From the NCBI GenBank assembly GCA_011046415.1, contig DSAP01000111.1, positions 1-32,830 of the forward strand: 32,830 bases of DNA, read 5' to 3'. Below the pieces are notes generated by a model. That model was not told the origin of the DNA. It did not search any database and was given only the letters and a program-made list of their open reading frames with translations. The position numbers were made by a program, and so were the translations under genes. The stretch is from a bacterium (GTDB lineage: Bacteria > Zhuqueibacterota > QNDG01 > JABMRT01). Below, piece by piece: positions 10,023 to 17,910 of the stretch (the stretch's first letter is position 1; the number at the start of each line of letters is the position of its first letter).

Positions 10023-10460
10023 ATGGATTTAGGATCACTGAAACACGCAGAGGGTGCAACCAGGAAAACAAAACGCATCGGCCGCGGTCCCGGATCCGGA
10101 CACGGCAAGACAGCCACCCGGGGGCACAAGGGACAACACGCACGATCCGGTGCAAAACACCGCGCCTGGTTCGAGGGGGGCCAGATGCCGTTGCAGCGGC
10201 GGGTTCCCAAACGGGGCTTTACCCATATTTTCAAGAAAACTTTCGAAATCGTCAATGTGGGAGACCTGGAACGCATTCAGGCGGCCAGAATCACCGCCGA
10301 GCAGCTTCTTGAGGCCAATCTGATCCCCCGGCGGGGAGCCCGGATCAAGATACTCGGTGAGGGTGAAATCAAGAAGGCGGTCGAAATCGAAGCACATGCT
10401 TTCAGTAAAAGCGCCGAAGAAAAGATACAGGCGGCCGGCGGAAAGGCGATCCGGATATGA
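10023..10460 (+). CDS. rplO: 50S ribosomal protein L15
   Basis: L15 is a late-assembly 50S protein. The product (145 residues) contains GRGPGSGHGKTATRGHKGQHAR and the FEGGQMPLQRRVPKRGF signature (each shown only in part of the family motif), ending in a typical alpha/beta domain with GGKAIRI. The ATG at 10023 follows TTTGAGG at suitable spacing; a TTG at 9999 in frame would add eight residues without a ribosome-binding site. The stop overlaps the secY start (ATGA). Confidence 0.97.
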   Translation: MDLGSLKHAEGATRKTKRIGRGPGSGHGKTATRGHKGQHARSGAKHRAWFEGGQMPLQRRVPKRGFTHIFKKTFEIVNVGDLERIQAARITAEQLLEANLIPRRGARIKILGEGEIKKAVEIEAHAFSKSAEEKIQAAGGKAIRI

Positions 10461-11782
10461 TGAAAAGTTTTCAAAGTGTGTTTAAAATCCCCGACCTCAA
10501 GTATCGGATTTTGTTCACGCTGGGCATCCTGGTCCTCTACCGGATCGGCTGTCATCTGCCGACTCCGGGGATCAATGCCGAAGCGCTGTCAGAGTTCTTC
10601 GAACAAAGCCGCAACACCCTTTTCGGCCTCTACGATATTTTTGCAGGAGGGGCTTTCAGCAAGGCGGCCGTTTTCGGACTGGGAATCATGCCCTATATTT
10701 CGGCGTCGATCATCATCCAGCTGCTGGGTGCGGTCATCCCCTATTTCCAGCGGCTCCAGAAAGAGGGTGAAGAGGGGCGCAAGAAAATCACCCAGCTCAC
10801 CCGATATGGCACCGTCTTTATCGCGGTGATGCAGGCCCTCGGCGCGAGCCTCTTTCTCGAGAATCTTCCGATCACCCGATCGGGTATTCCCGCCGTTCCC
10901 CATCCGGGAATCGGGTTCAAGCTGCTGGTCATGATCACCATGACGGCCGGCACCGTCCTCATCATGTGGATGGGTGAGCAGATCACGGAACGGGGTATCG
11001 GCAACGGCATTTCACTGATCATTTTTGCGGGAATCATCGAGCGGTTTCCGACAGCCATACTCGCCGAGGTGCAGCAACTGGCAGCCGGCAACCGCCACCT
11101 GATCGCCGAAATCTTTATTTTCGCCCTGCTTTTCGGGATCATCATGTCCGTCGTGCTGGTTACCGAGGGCACGCGCAAGATTCCTGTTCAGTATGCGAAA
11201 CGGGTTATCGGACGAAAGATTTACGGCGGCCAGTCCACATTCATCCCGATAAGGGTCTCCGGTTTCGGCGTGATGGCGATTATCTTCGCGAATTCGTTGA
11301 TGTTCGTTCCCCAAACTGTCGGGCAATTTTTTCTGAACAACGAGTTCGTTCAAAATCTCATCTCCTATTTTGACATGGAGTCGCCGGTTTACTGGTTTTT
11401 CCTGGGCATCCTGATCTTGTTTTTCACATATTTTTATGCCGCCATCGCCTTCAATCCCGTGGATGTGGCGGAAAACATGCAGAAGCAGGGTGGATTCATC
11501 CCGGGCGTCCGACCGGGCAAGAAAACGGCCGATTATATCGATCATGTACTTTCGCGGGTCATGTTTCCGGCCGCCCTGTTTTTTGCGGTGATCGCGATTT
11601 TCCCTTTTTTCGTGAGTAGGTATCTGAATGTATCTCCGATTTTCTCACAGTTCTTCGGCGGAACGAGTCTGCTCATCATGGTGGGCGTCGCGCTCGATAC
11701 ACTGCAGCAAATCGAATCCCATCTGTTGATGCGGCATTACGACGGTTTCATGAAGACGGGTCGCATCCGCGGCAGGCGCTGA
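10457..11782 (+). CDS. secY: Protein translocase subunit SecY
   Basis: SecY is the membrane channel of the Sec translocon. The 441-residue product has ten predicted hydrophobic segments. It begins FKIPDLKYRILFTLGILVLYRIG, carries the plug/TM2 region FAGGAFSKAAVFGLGIMPYI, the GERGIGNG-type loop (EQITERGIGNGISLIIFAGI) and the cytoplasmic loop GRKIYGGQSTFIPIRVSGFGV, each being a recognisable SecY signature. The ATG overlaps the rplO stop codon, consistent with coupling. The next genes adk and map complete the usual secY-adk-map-infA order. Confidence 0.99.
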   Translation: MMKSFQSVFKIPDLKYRILFTLGILVLYRIGCHLPTPGINAEALSEFFEQSRNTLFGLYDIFAGGAFSKAAVFGLGIMPYISASIIIQLLGAVIPYFQRLQKEGEEGRKKITQLTRYGTVFIAVMQALGASLFLENLPITRSGIPAVPHPGIGFKLLVMITMTAGTVLIMWMGEQITERGIGNGISLIIFAGIIERFPTAILAEVQQLAAGNRHLIAEIFIFALLFGIIMSVVLVTEGTRKIPVQYAKRVIGRKIYGGQSTFIPIRVSGFGVMAIIFANSLMFVPQTVGQFFLNNEFVQNLISYFDMESPVYWFFLGILILFFTYFYAAIAFNPVDVAENMQKQGGFIPGVRPGKKTADYIDHVLSRVMFPAALFFAVIAIFPFFVSRYLNVSPIFSQFFGGTSLLIMVGVALDTLQQIESHLLMRHYDGFMKTGRIRGRR

Positions 11783-11814
11783 GAGACGAGAAGTTTAGAT
11801 TATTGAGGAACGTT

Positions 11815-12468
11815 TTGGCACAGAAAAGAATGGTCCTGCTGGGTGCGCCCGGTGTGGGTAAAGGAACACAGGCCAAGAAACTTCAGGAGGTTTTCAACCT
11901 CGCCCATATTTCAACGGGAGACATGTTGCGGGATGCGGTCCGGCAGGGAACCGACTCCGGCATCAAGGCCAAAGAGTACATGGAAAAGGGTGAACTCGTG
12001 CCGGACGATCTGATCATCGATCTGGTCGATGAACGTCTCGGAAAGGATGATTGTCAAGAGGGTTTTATCCTTGACGGGTTTCCCCGCACCGTCATCCAGG
12101 CCGAGAAACTGGATATGCTGCTCCGAAAGCGTGGTATCGGACTCGATGACGTGGTTACGATCGACGTTCCGAACGAAGCCATTATCCTGCGTCTTTCAAA
12201 AAGACGCGTATGTGATACATGTGGATACGTACTGGAGTCTGATGAAGCAAATCCGGGCGATCCCTGTCCGAAATGCGGCGAAGGCACGGTGATACGCCGC
12301 AAAGACGACGGGCCGGAAAGCGTCCGTCGCAGGCTCGAAGTCTATGATGAGAAAACCCGTTCTCTGATTCAGTATTACGACGGACGCCGGTTGCTCAAAA
12401 CCGTGGATGGGACGGGCAGTCCCGCGACTATTTTTGATCGTCTGGTCGGAACGCTCGGGCTGGCCTGA
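11815..12468 (+). CDS. adk: Adenylate kinase (zinc-LID type)
   Basis: Adenylate kinase interconverts ATP + AMP and 2 ADP in the cytoplasm. The product has the P-loop LLGAPGVGKGTQAKKL, the AMP-binding HISTGDMLRDAV, the DGFPRT motif, and a long LID that carries four cysteines (CDTC and CPKC), indicating the zinc-binding LID form. I favour the TTG at 11815, with GAGGAA just upstream, giving 217 residues; a TTG at 11803 or the ATG at 11830 (MVLLGAPG) are alternatives. It is 32 bp after secY and 8 bp before map. Confidence 0.96.
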   Translation: MAQKRMVLLGAPGVGKGTQAKKLQEVFNLAHISTGDMLRDAVRQGTDSGIKAKEYMEKGELVPDDLIIDLVDERLGKDDCQEGFILDGFPRTVIQAEKLDMLLRKRGIGLDDVVTIDVPNEAIILRLSKRRVCDTCGYVLESDEANPGDPCPKCGEGTVIRRKDDGPESVRRRLEVYDEKTRSLIQYYDGRRLLKTVDGTGSPATIFDRLVGTLGLA

Positions 12469-12476
12469 GGGTTCGA

Positions 12477-13244
12477 ATGATATCCCTTCGGGAAGCATGG
12501 GAAATCGAAAAGCTTCGCCAGAGTGCCCGGCTTCTCGCAGCCGCGTTTCACGAGGTCGAAAAGCACATTGCCCCGGGCGTGCCGACCGAAACGCTCGATA
12601 CACTGGCCGATGAAGCAATTCGTTCGGGCGGAGGCCTGCCGGCTTTCAAGGGGTACAACGGCTTTCCCGCATCGGTCTGCACGTCTCTCAATGCGGTTGT
12701 GGTGCACGGCATACCGGGCAAAGAGGAATTGAAACCGGGAGACATCCTGAGCCTGGATATCGGCGTGTTGCTCGACGGGTATTTCTCCGATGCCGCGAAG
12801 ACCTATGCGATCGGCGCGGTGGACGAAACAAAAAAACGCCTGATGGAAACGACACGCAAGGCGCTCCACCGGGGCATCAAGAAGTGCCGCGAAGGAATGC
12901 GTTTATCGGATATCTCGCATGCCATTCAGGCGACGGCAGAGGCGGATCATTTTTCCGTGGTCCGGGCGCTGGTCGGGCACGGCATCGGGACGGCGCTTCA
13001 CGAAGAGCCGCAGATACCGAATTACGGCGCACCGGGACAGGGACCGAAACTCCAGGCGGGAATGGTTCTGGCCATTGAGCCCATGATCAATGCGGGAACC
13101 CATTCGGTCGAGATTCTCAAAGACGGCTGGACGGTTGTGACCCGGGATCGAGAGCCGTCCGCCCATTTTGAACATACGGTTCTGGTCACGCAGGGTAAAC
13201 CTGAAATACTAACCATGGGGATTGAGGAGAGACAGCCGGAATGA
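12477..13244 (+). CDS. map: Methionine aminopeptidase, type I
   Basis: This metalloprotease removes the initiator methionine from nascent proteins. The 255-residue product has the pita-bread fold motifs: [19 protein letters not shown], the metal ligands in [18 protein letters not shown], the catalytic histidine in [23 protein letters not shown] (in pieces), and the late ligands in AIEPMINAG and FEHTVLVT. No N-terminal zinc finger is present, so it is the short bacterial type Ia. Its stop overlaps the infA ATG. Confidence 0.98.
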   Translation: MISLREAWEIEKLRQSARLLAAAFHEVEKHIAPGVPTETLDTLADEAIRSGGGLPAFKGYNGFPASVCTSLNAVVVHGIPGKEELKPGDILSLDIGVLLDGYFSDAAKTYAIGAVDETKKRLMETTRKALHRGIKKCREGMRLSDISHAIQATAEADHFSVVRALVGHGIGTALHEEPQIPNYGAPGQGPKLQAGMVLAIEPMINAGTHSVEILKDGWTVVTRDREPSAHFEHTVLVTQGKPEILTMGIEERQPE

Positions 13245-13459
13245 GTAAAGAACAGGCCGTCCGTGTGGACGGCACCATACTCGAGACCCTTCCCAATGCG
13301 ATGTTCAGGGTTGAACTGGAAAGCGGTCACAGGGTCCTCGCCCATGTTTCGGGGAAAATGCGGATGCATTTTATCAAGATTCTGCCGGGTGACAAGGTGA
13401 CAGTCGAACTGTCCCCCTATGACTTGACGCGGGGACGGATTGTATATCGTTATAAATAA
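13241..13459 (+). CDS. infA: Translation initiation factor IF-1
   Basis: IF-1 occupies the 30S A site during initiation. The 72-residue product is the standard length and an OB-fold protein: [63 protein letters not shown]. It overlaps the end of map by four bases (ATGA) and is followed 16 bp later by rpmJ. Confidence 0.99.
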   Translation: MSKEQAVRVDGTILETLPNAMFRVELESGHRVLAHVSGKMRMHFIKILPGDKVTVELSPYDLTRGRIVYRYK

Positions 13460-13475
13460 TAATGGGTGACGCATC

Positions 13476-13589
13476 ATGAAAGTCAGGGCTTCGGTTAAAA
13501 AGATATGTGACAAATGTAAAGTGATCAAACGACGCGGCGTGCTGCGTGTTATCTGTGAGAACCCGCGCCATAAACAGCGTCAAGGTTGA
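13476..13589 (+). CDS. rpmJ: 50S ribosomal protein L36
   Basis: L36 is the smallest 50S protein. This 37-codon gene translates as [20 protein letters not shown] followed by [17 protein letters not shown], with the zinc ligands C11, C14, C27 and H32 all present (the zinc-containing form). It lies between infA and rpsM as expected and is easily missed because of its length. The following rpsM starts 35 bp later. Confidence 0.98.
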   Translation: MKVRASVKKICDKCKVIKRRGVLRVICENPRHKQRQG

Positions 13590-13624
13590 TCCGGGAAGAT
13601 ATTTTTAATCAAGAAGGAGGCAAA

Positions 13625-13996
13625 TTGGCTCGTATTGCAGGGGTGGATCTTCCCAAAGAAAAACGGATTGAAGCGGCATTGACCTATATTTTCGGGATCG
13701 GTTTTTACAGATCCAGGAAGATTCTGGAAAAGGCCGGCGTCAGTCCCGATATACGGGTGAAGGCGCTGGCAGACGCCGATGTCGCGAAAATCCGGTCCGT
13801 GCTCGACAGCGACTATAAGGTGGAAGGGTCTTTGCGGGCGGAAGTGACGATGAATATCAAGCGGCTCATGGATGTCGGCTGTTATCGCGGACTTCGTCAC
13901 CGTCGCGGATTGCCGGTAAACGGACAACGGACTCGAACCAATGCACGGACCCGCAAGGGCCGCAAGAAGACCGTCGCCGGAAAGCGCAAGAAATAG
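13625..13996 (+). CDS. rpsM: 30S ribosomal protein S13
   Basis: S13 bridges the 30S head to the 50S subunit and contacts the P-site tRNA. The 123-residue product starts [25 protein letters not shown] and has the C-terminal signature [27 protein letters not shown] (in parts). The start is a TTG at 13625, preceded by AAGGAGG; the longer reading frame from 13586 overlaps the rpmJ stop and adds sequence foreign to the family. Confidence 0.98.
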   Translation: MARIAGVDLPKEKRIEAALTYIFGIGFYRSRKILEKAGVSPDIRVKALADADVAKIRSVLDSDYKVEGSLRAEVTMNIKRLMDVGCYRGLRHRRGLPVNGQRTRTNARTRKGRKKTVAGKRKK

Positions 13997-14034
13997 GCTG
14001 AGAACAAATAGACGACAGAAAAAGGAGAATCATA

Positions 14035-14424
14035 TTGGCACCGCCGAAACGCAGTCGCAAGAAAAAAAAGGAGAAGGTCGAATCGGAAGGCCAGGCCCAT
14101 ATCAAGGCCACTTTCAACAATACGACGGTGACGCTGACCGACAATTACGGCAATGTCATTTCATGGGCCACGGCAGGACGGGTGGGATTCAAGGGAGCCC
14201 GGAAGAACACCCCGTTCGCCGCGCAGCTCGCCGCACAGAGTTGTGCGAAGGAAGCCATGGATCTCGGCCTCAAACGGGTCAGTGTGATGGTGAAGGGACC
14301 GGGAGGCGGGCGGGAGGCGGCGATCAGATCCTTGCAGGCATCGGGTATCGAGGTCGTGGCCATCAAGGACGTCACGCCCGTTCCTCACAACGGATGCCGC
14401 CCCCCCAAACGAAGAAGAGTGTAA
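14035..14424 (+). CDS. rpsK: 30S ribosomal protein S11
   Basis: S11 shapes the 30S platform near the E site. The 129-residue product has a basic N-terminus ([18 protein letters not shown]), [20 protein letters not shown], the motif [20 protein letters not shown] and the end [18 protein letters not shown], all signature segments. The start is a TTG with AGGAG about 9 bases upstream. Order rpsM-rpsK-rpsD-rpoA-rplQ is the classic alpha operon. Confidence 0.98.
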   Translation: MAPPKRSRKKKKEKVESEGQAHIKATFNNTTVTLTDNYGNVISWATAGRVGFKGARKNTPFAAQLAAQSCAKEAMDLGLKRVSVMVKGPGGGREAAIRSLQASGIEVVAIKDVTPVPHNGCRPPKRRRV

Positions 14425-14447
14425 CCAGAAGCGACGAGGAATCTTGA

Positions 14448-15077
14448 ATGGCAAAATATAACGGGCCGGTCTGCAAGCTTTGCCGCCGTGAAGGCGAGAA
14501 GCTTTTTTTAAAGGGCGAACGATGCCTGTCCGGCAAATGTTCTGTAGAAAAGAAGGCCTATCCGCCCGGCCAGCATGGGAAAACAAGACGGATCAAACTC
14601 AGTGATTACGGGATGCAGTTGCGGGAGAAACAGAAAATCAAACGGCATTACGGACTCCTGGAATCCCAGTTCCGTCTGGTGTTTGACCGGGCAAACCGCA
14701 AGAAAGGCATCACGGGTGAGAACATGCTCAAAATGCTGGAGAGCCGGCTCGACAACATGGTCTTTCGTCTCGGCTTCGCCGGGTCGCGGAGACAGGCCCG
14801 CCAGCTCGTGCGGCATCGTCATTTTACGGTCAACGGAAAATTGGTGGACATCCCCTCTTTCGAGGTGCGTCCGGGAGATGTGATCGCGGTACAGGAGTCG
14901 AGCCGGAAAATGCCCGCCATCCATGAGGCGATGCGGCGTATCCGGGAAGGCCAGCTTCTGCCGTGGTTGCAGCTCGACAAGGCGAAAATGGAGGGGTCTC
15001 TTCTCGAACAGCCGAACCGGGCGGATATCCCGATCACGTTCAACGAGAACCTGGTCGTTGAACTTTACTCGAAGTAA
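14448..15077 (+). CDS. rpsD: 30S ribosomal protein S4 (zinc-containing form)
   Basis: S4 nucleates 30S assembly at the 5' domain of 16S rRNA. The 209-residue product has four N-terminal cysteines (CKLC, then C and C in GERCLSGKCSVE), indicating the zinc-binding form. It continues with YPPGQHGKTRRIKLSDYGMQ, then the S4 RNA-binding domain (ESRLDNMVFRLGFAGSRRQARQLVRHRHFTVNG, read in parts). Length is normal. The ATG has a GACGAGGA region upstream. Confidence 0.98.
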   Translation: MAKYNGPVCKLCRREGEKLFLKGERCLSGKCSVEKKAYPPGQHGKTRRIKLSDYGMQLREKQKIKRHYGLLESQFRLVFDRANRKKGITGENMLKMLESRLDNMVFRLGFAGSRRQARQLVRHRHFTVNGKLVDIPSFEVRPGDVIAVQESSRKMPAIHEAMRRIREGQLLPWLQLDKAKMEGSLLEQPNRADIPITFNENLVVELYSK

Positions 15078-15103
15078 TTCTTTAACCTTTCGAGGATTTT
15101 TTA

Positions 15104-16090
15104 ATGAATCGGATAACCTTACAAATGCCAGAAGGGGTCGAACGGGACGAGGCCAGTTATTCCAGTACATTCGGCAGGTTCATCGTTCAACCCCTGGAAC
15201 GCGGATTCGGCGTCACCATCGGCAATGCGTTTCGTCGCGTTTTGCTGTCTTCGCTTCAGGGTGCCGCAGTCACCCATGTCCGGATCGATCATGTACAACA
15301 TGAATTCTCGATCATCCCCGGCGTGGTTGAAGACATGTCCGAAATTATCCTGAATCTCAAACAGGTCCGGCTCAAACTGATCAACAAACGGCCCGATCGC
15401 ATCCTGATGCATCTCAAGGGTCCGTGTGATTTCCGGGCCGGAGATCTTCAGAAGGAGAGTCCGGATTTCGAGATTTTAACGCCGGACCTCCTGATCGCGA
15501 CCCTGAATGAGGATGCGGATTTCAATATCGAACTCCGGATCGGACGCGGGAGAGGGTATGTGCCCGCCGAAGAAAACAAACTGCCGGACCAGCCGATCGG
15601 AACCATTTCCATTGATTCGATTTTTAATCCGATCGTGAAGGTTAACTATATCGTTGAGAATACCCGTGTCGGGCACCGCACGGACTATGAACGGCTGATC
15701 CTTAATGTCTGGACGGACGGAAGCGTAACGCCGGACGATGCGCTGACCTATTCCGGGCAAATTTTGAAGGACCATATCGAGCAGTTTATTTCTTTCGAGG
15801 TGCAGCCTGAACATGAAGAGATATCAGAGATAGACGAAGATGCCCTGCGCATCCGCAAGTTGCTCAAGATGAGTGTGGATGAACTGGAACTGTCTGTCCG
15901 TTCCCATAATTGTCTGAAGGCGGCCGATATTCAGAGTATCGCGGATCTGGTGCGCCGGGATGAACAGGAAATGCTGAAATTCCGGAACTTCGGACGGAAA
16001 TCCCTTCAGGAACTCTCCAAGATACTCGAAGAAAAGGGACTTTTTTTCGGAATGGATGTGGAAAAATATTTAAAGGGCGATGCGTCCTAG
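15104..16090 (+). CDS. rpoA: DNA-directed RNA polymerase subunit alpha
   Basis: The alpha subunit dimerises to nucleate RNA polymerase and contacts UP elements and activators. The 328-residue product has the N-terminal dimer domain (FGRFIVQPLERGFGVTIGNA, FRRVLLSSLQGAAVTHVRID), the insert domain, a linker rich in E and D, and an intact C-terminal domain with the helix-hairpin-helix region (LELSVRSHNCLKAADIQSIA and FRNFGRKSLQEL). Length is typical. It lies between rpsD and rplQ. Confidence 0.99.
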   Translation: MNRITLQMPEGVERDEASYSSTFGRFIVQPLERGFGVTIGNAFRRVLLSSLQGAAVTHVRIDHVQHEFSIIPGVVEDMSEIILNLKQVRLKLINKRPDRILMHLKGPCDFRAGDLQKESPDFEILTPDLLIATLNEDADFNIELRIGRGRGYVPAEENKLPDQPIGTISIDSIFNPIVKVNYIVENTRVGHRTDYERLILNVWTDGSVTPDDALTYSGQILKDHIEQFISFEVQPEHEEISEIDEDALRIRKLLKMSVDELELSVRSHNCLKAADIQSIADLVRRDEQEMLKFRNFGRKSLQELSKILEEKGLFFGMDVEKYLKGDAS

Positions 16091-16117
16091 AGATCGTATG
16101 CGAGGAGAAACGAATTT

Positions 16118-16612
16118 ATGAGACACCGGAGAACGGTTCCCAAATTGAGCCGGACGGCGCCGCATCGAAAGGCCCTGATGGCGAATCTGGCCTCCGCCCT
16201 GTTCGAGCGGAAGCATATACGGACCACGGAAGCCAAGGCCAAGGCGGCCCGACAGGTATCCGAAAAGCTGATTTCACTGGGGAAAAAGGGCACATTGCAT
16301 GCCCGCCGTCTTGCATTCAAGCAGCTCAGGCAGAAGCGGGCCGTCCAGATTCTTTTCGATGAAGTCGCGCCCCAGTATATGGATCGCCCGGGCGGGTATA
16401 CGCGTGTCGTAAAGCTGGGACAGCGTCCGGGAGACGGGGCGCCTATGGCGGTGCTTGAACTCGTCGGTTTCGAGACCGCCGTCAAGAAAAAGAAACAGAA
16501 AGATGCGGCCGCCGCAGCAAAAGAAGACAAGAAGAAAGAAGACAAGAAGAAAAAAGAGAAAAAAGGGCAGAAAACAGATCAGGCGGAAGAGGTAGCCGAA
16601 GCATCCAAATAA
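16118..16612 (+). CDS. rplQ: 50S ribosomal protein L17 with long lysine-rich tail
   Basis: L17 lies near the exit of the polypeptide tunnel. Residues 1-121 are a normal L17 core (MRHRRTVPKLSRTAPHRKAL, LFERKHIRTTEAKAKAAR, the RPGDGAPMAVLELVG end). Residues after about 121 form a 43-residue low-complexity extension alternating lysine and acidic residues, then QAEEVAEASK. Total length 164 compares with about 120-130 usually. The last gene of the superoperon, it is followed by a terminator at 16643. The tail is disordered by composition; I see no domain in it. Confidence 0.97.
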   Translation: MRHRRTVPKLSRTAPHRKALMANLASALFERKHIRTTEAKAKAARQVSEKLISLGKKGTLHARRLAFKQLRQKRAVQILFDEVAPQYMDRPGGYTRVVKLGQRPGDGAPMAVLELVGFETAVKKKKQKDAAAAAKEDKKKEDKKKKEKKGQKTDQAEEVAEASK

Positions 16613-16642
16613 AACACAGCATACAGTCACGGGGCGGTTTTT

Positions 16643-16675
16643 GGGGCAGTCTTAGAGATTGCCCCTTTTTATTTT
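16643..16675 (+). terminator. Rho-independent terminator of the ribosomal superoperon
   Basis: A stem of GGGGCAGTC and GATTGCCCC with a TTAGA loop (one G-T pair) is followed by TTTTTATTTT. It lies 30 bp after the rplQ stop and points rightward. The stem includes the stop codon of the convergent ATPase gene (16652-16654). On the minus strand the stem is followed by CAAAAA, not a T-tract, so it should act only on the ribosomal transcript. Confidence 0.9.
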
Positions 16676-17785
16676 AAAGAGGGGTGTTTTGGTTTGAGAG
16701 TGATCGGGGAGGGATCCCGGGGTGCTGAAGAAAAACAGGTCGGCCACGGTCAGGCCGATCGATTGTCTGAGGGGCTTCCAGTTCTCACGGTAGGCCTCAT
16801 TGTCTACGGAGGTTCCTTTTTCATCCTTGTTGACCACGCGCACCCGTTCGGGTTGGCTGCGGTTGATCATGAAGGGAGAATGGGTCGTAAACACGAGTTG
16901 GTTTTTGTCGGCTAGATTGTCGAGCAATCCGCTTAAATCCTTCTGGCCGGAGGGATGCAGGTGTGTTCCCGGTTCATCCAAAAGGAACAGGTATTCGTTC
17001 GCCCGGGCCATCGCGGTCGTGGCGATAAAATTAATATAGAAGGAGAGATACCACAAAAAGCCGTTGGAACGGGATTTGGGCGTATCATATACGGTGGTCG
17101 CATCGCTGAAATCGATATAGAGCAGGTCGCCGTTGACGCGCAATTTGATTTCCAGTGAGGGCTCCTGGGTCCAGACCTCACGGATATTCTGGGTGATGAT
17201 CCGACCGGTTTCCTCCGTGGCGCGCCTGCCGCGTGTGGAGTCTTCGAAAATCAGTGCGGGATCCTCGACGCCTCCGATCTTGAGGAGATTCATCTCCGTC
17301 CTGAACTTGTCATGGTTGTTCCGCAGGTTGTCGAGGTTGACCTTGTCGCGGATGATCGGAATCGAATCGAAATACATGATTTTGGGGAGGAGAGAAAGCA
17401 GCGGTTTCACATTCCCGATCGCAAGCAGTTTGTCGTCCGTCTGAATCTTGAAATCCGTGAGATCGGGGCCTTCACGGAACAAAATGAACGAATCGACATT
17501 CCTGAAACCGTCGTACATCTTGATCAACTGGATCCGTTCTTCTTTCGTGAGGTTGATGAACTCGAGTCCGACTACGGGCGGTTTCCCTTCGTGATAGAAA
17601 TCCGAATACTGGCAGGTCAGTTCATTCGTAAATTTGAGTTCTGAATGAAAGGATTCGACGGCTTTGAGTATGTTTGTTTTCCCGGACTCATTGGGTCCAA
17701 TCAAGACGGTGACTTTCCTGTCGAGAGGAACGACGAGTTCGCGAATGGATTTGAAAGCTTTGATATGGACCCTGGATATGATCAT
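16652..17785 (-). CDS. OLD-like AAA ATPase lacking a TOPRIM domain
   Basis: The 377-residue product belongs to the SMC/OLD-type AAA ATPases. It starts MIISRVHIKAFKSIRELVVP, has a Walker A GPNESGKT at residues 30-37, and a late Walker B/D-loop region LFLLDEPGTHLHPSG near residue 270, followed by the conserved histidine switch in LVFTTHSPFMI. Full OLD-family nucleases continue with a C-terminal TOPRIM domain (an LxVEG motif). Here the sequence stops soon after GLTVADLFFFS, in a tail that overlaps the rplQ terminator. So it is either an ATPase-only homologue or a truncated OLD nuclease. A GGGAGGGAG Shine-Dalgarno precedes the ATG at 17785. It is a single minus-strand gene, with an AT-rich leader. 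Function is unknown; defence or repair roles are family associations only. Confidence 0.85.
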   Translation of the reverse strand: MIISRVHIKAFKSIRELVVPLDRKVTVLIGPNESGKTNILKAVESFHSELKFTNELTCQYSDFYHEGKPPVVGLEFINLTKEERIQLIKMYDGFRNVDSFILFREGPDLTDFKIQTDDKLLAIGNVKPLLSLLPKIMYFDSIPIIRDKVNLDNLRNNHDKFRTEMNLLKIGGVEDPALIFEDSTRGRRATEETGRIITQNIREVWTQEPSLEIKLRVNGDLLYIDFSDATTVYDTPKSRSNGFLWYLSFYINFIATTAMARANEYLFLLDEPGTHLHPSGQKDLSGLLDNLADKNQLVFTTHSPFMINRSQPERVRVVNKDEKGTSVDNEAYRENWKPLRQSIGLTVADLFFFSTPGSLPDHSQTKTPLFKIKRGNL

Positions 17786-17863
17786 GCTCCCTCCCTCAAG
17801 AATATGCTATAGAAAATACATGATTCAAACTAAAATGCAAGAGAAAAAATAAAATACAAGTGA

Positions 17864-17894
17864 TAAAAAAAGGCCGGTTTCAGACCGGCCTTTT
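17864..17894 (-). terminator. Rho-independent terminator after the first TonB-dependent receptor
   Basis: An AAGGCCGGT / ACCGGCCTT stem with a short loop lies 17 bp beyond the receptor stop codon. Read on the minus strand it is followed by a run of seven T, ending the receptor transcript. On the plus strand only TTTT follows, so weak bidirectional activity is possible. Confidence 0.88.
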
Positions 17895-17910
17895 CACCCA
17901 CTGTTGAAAT

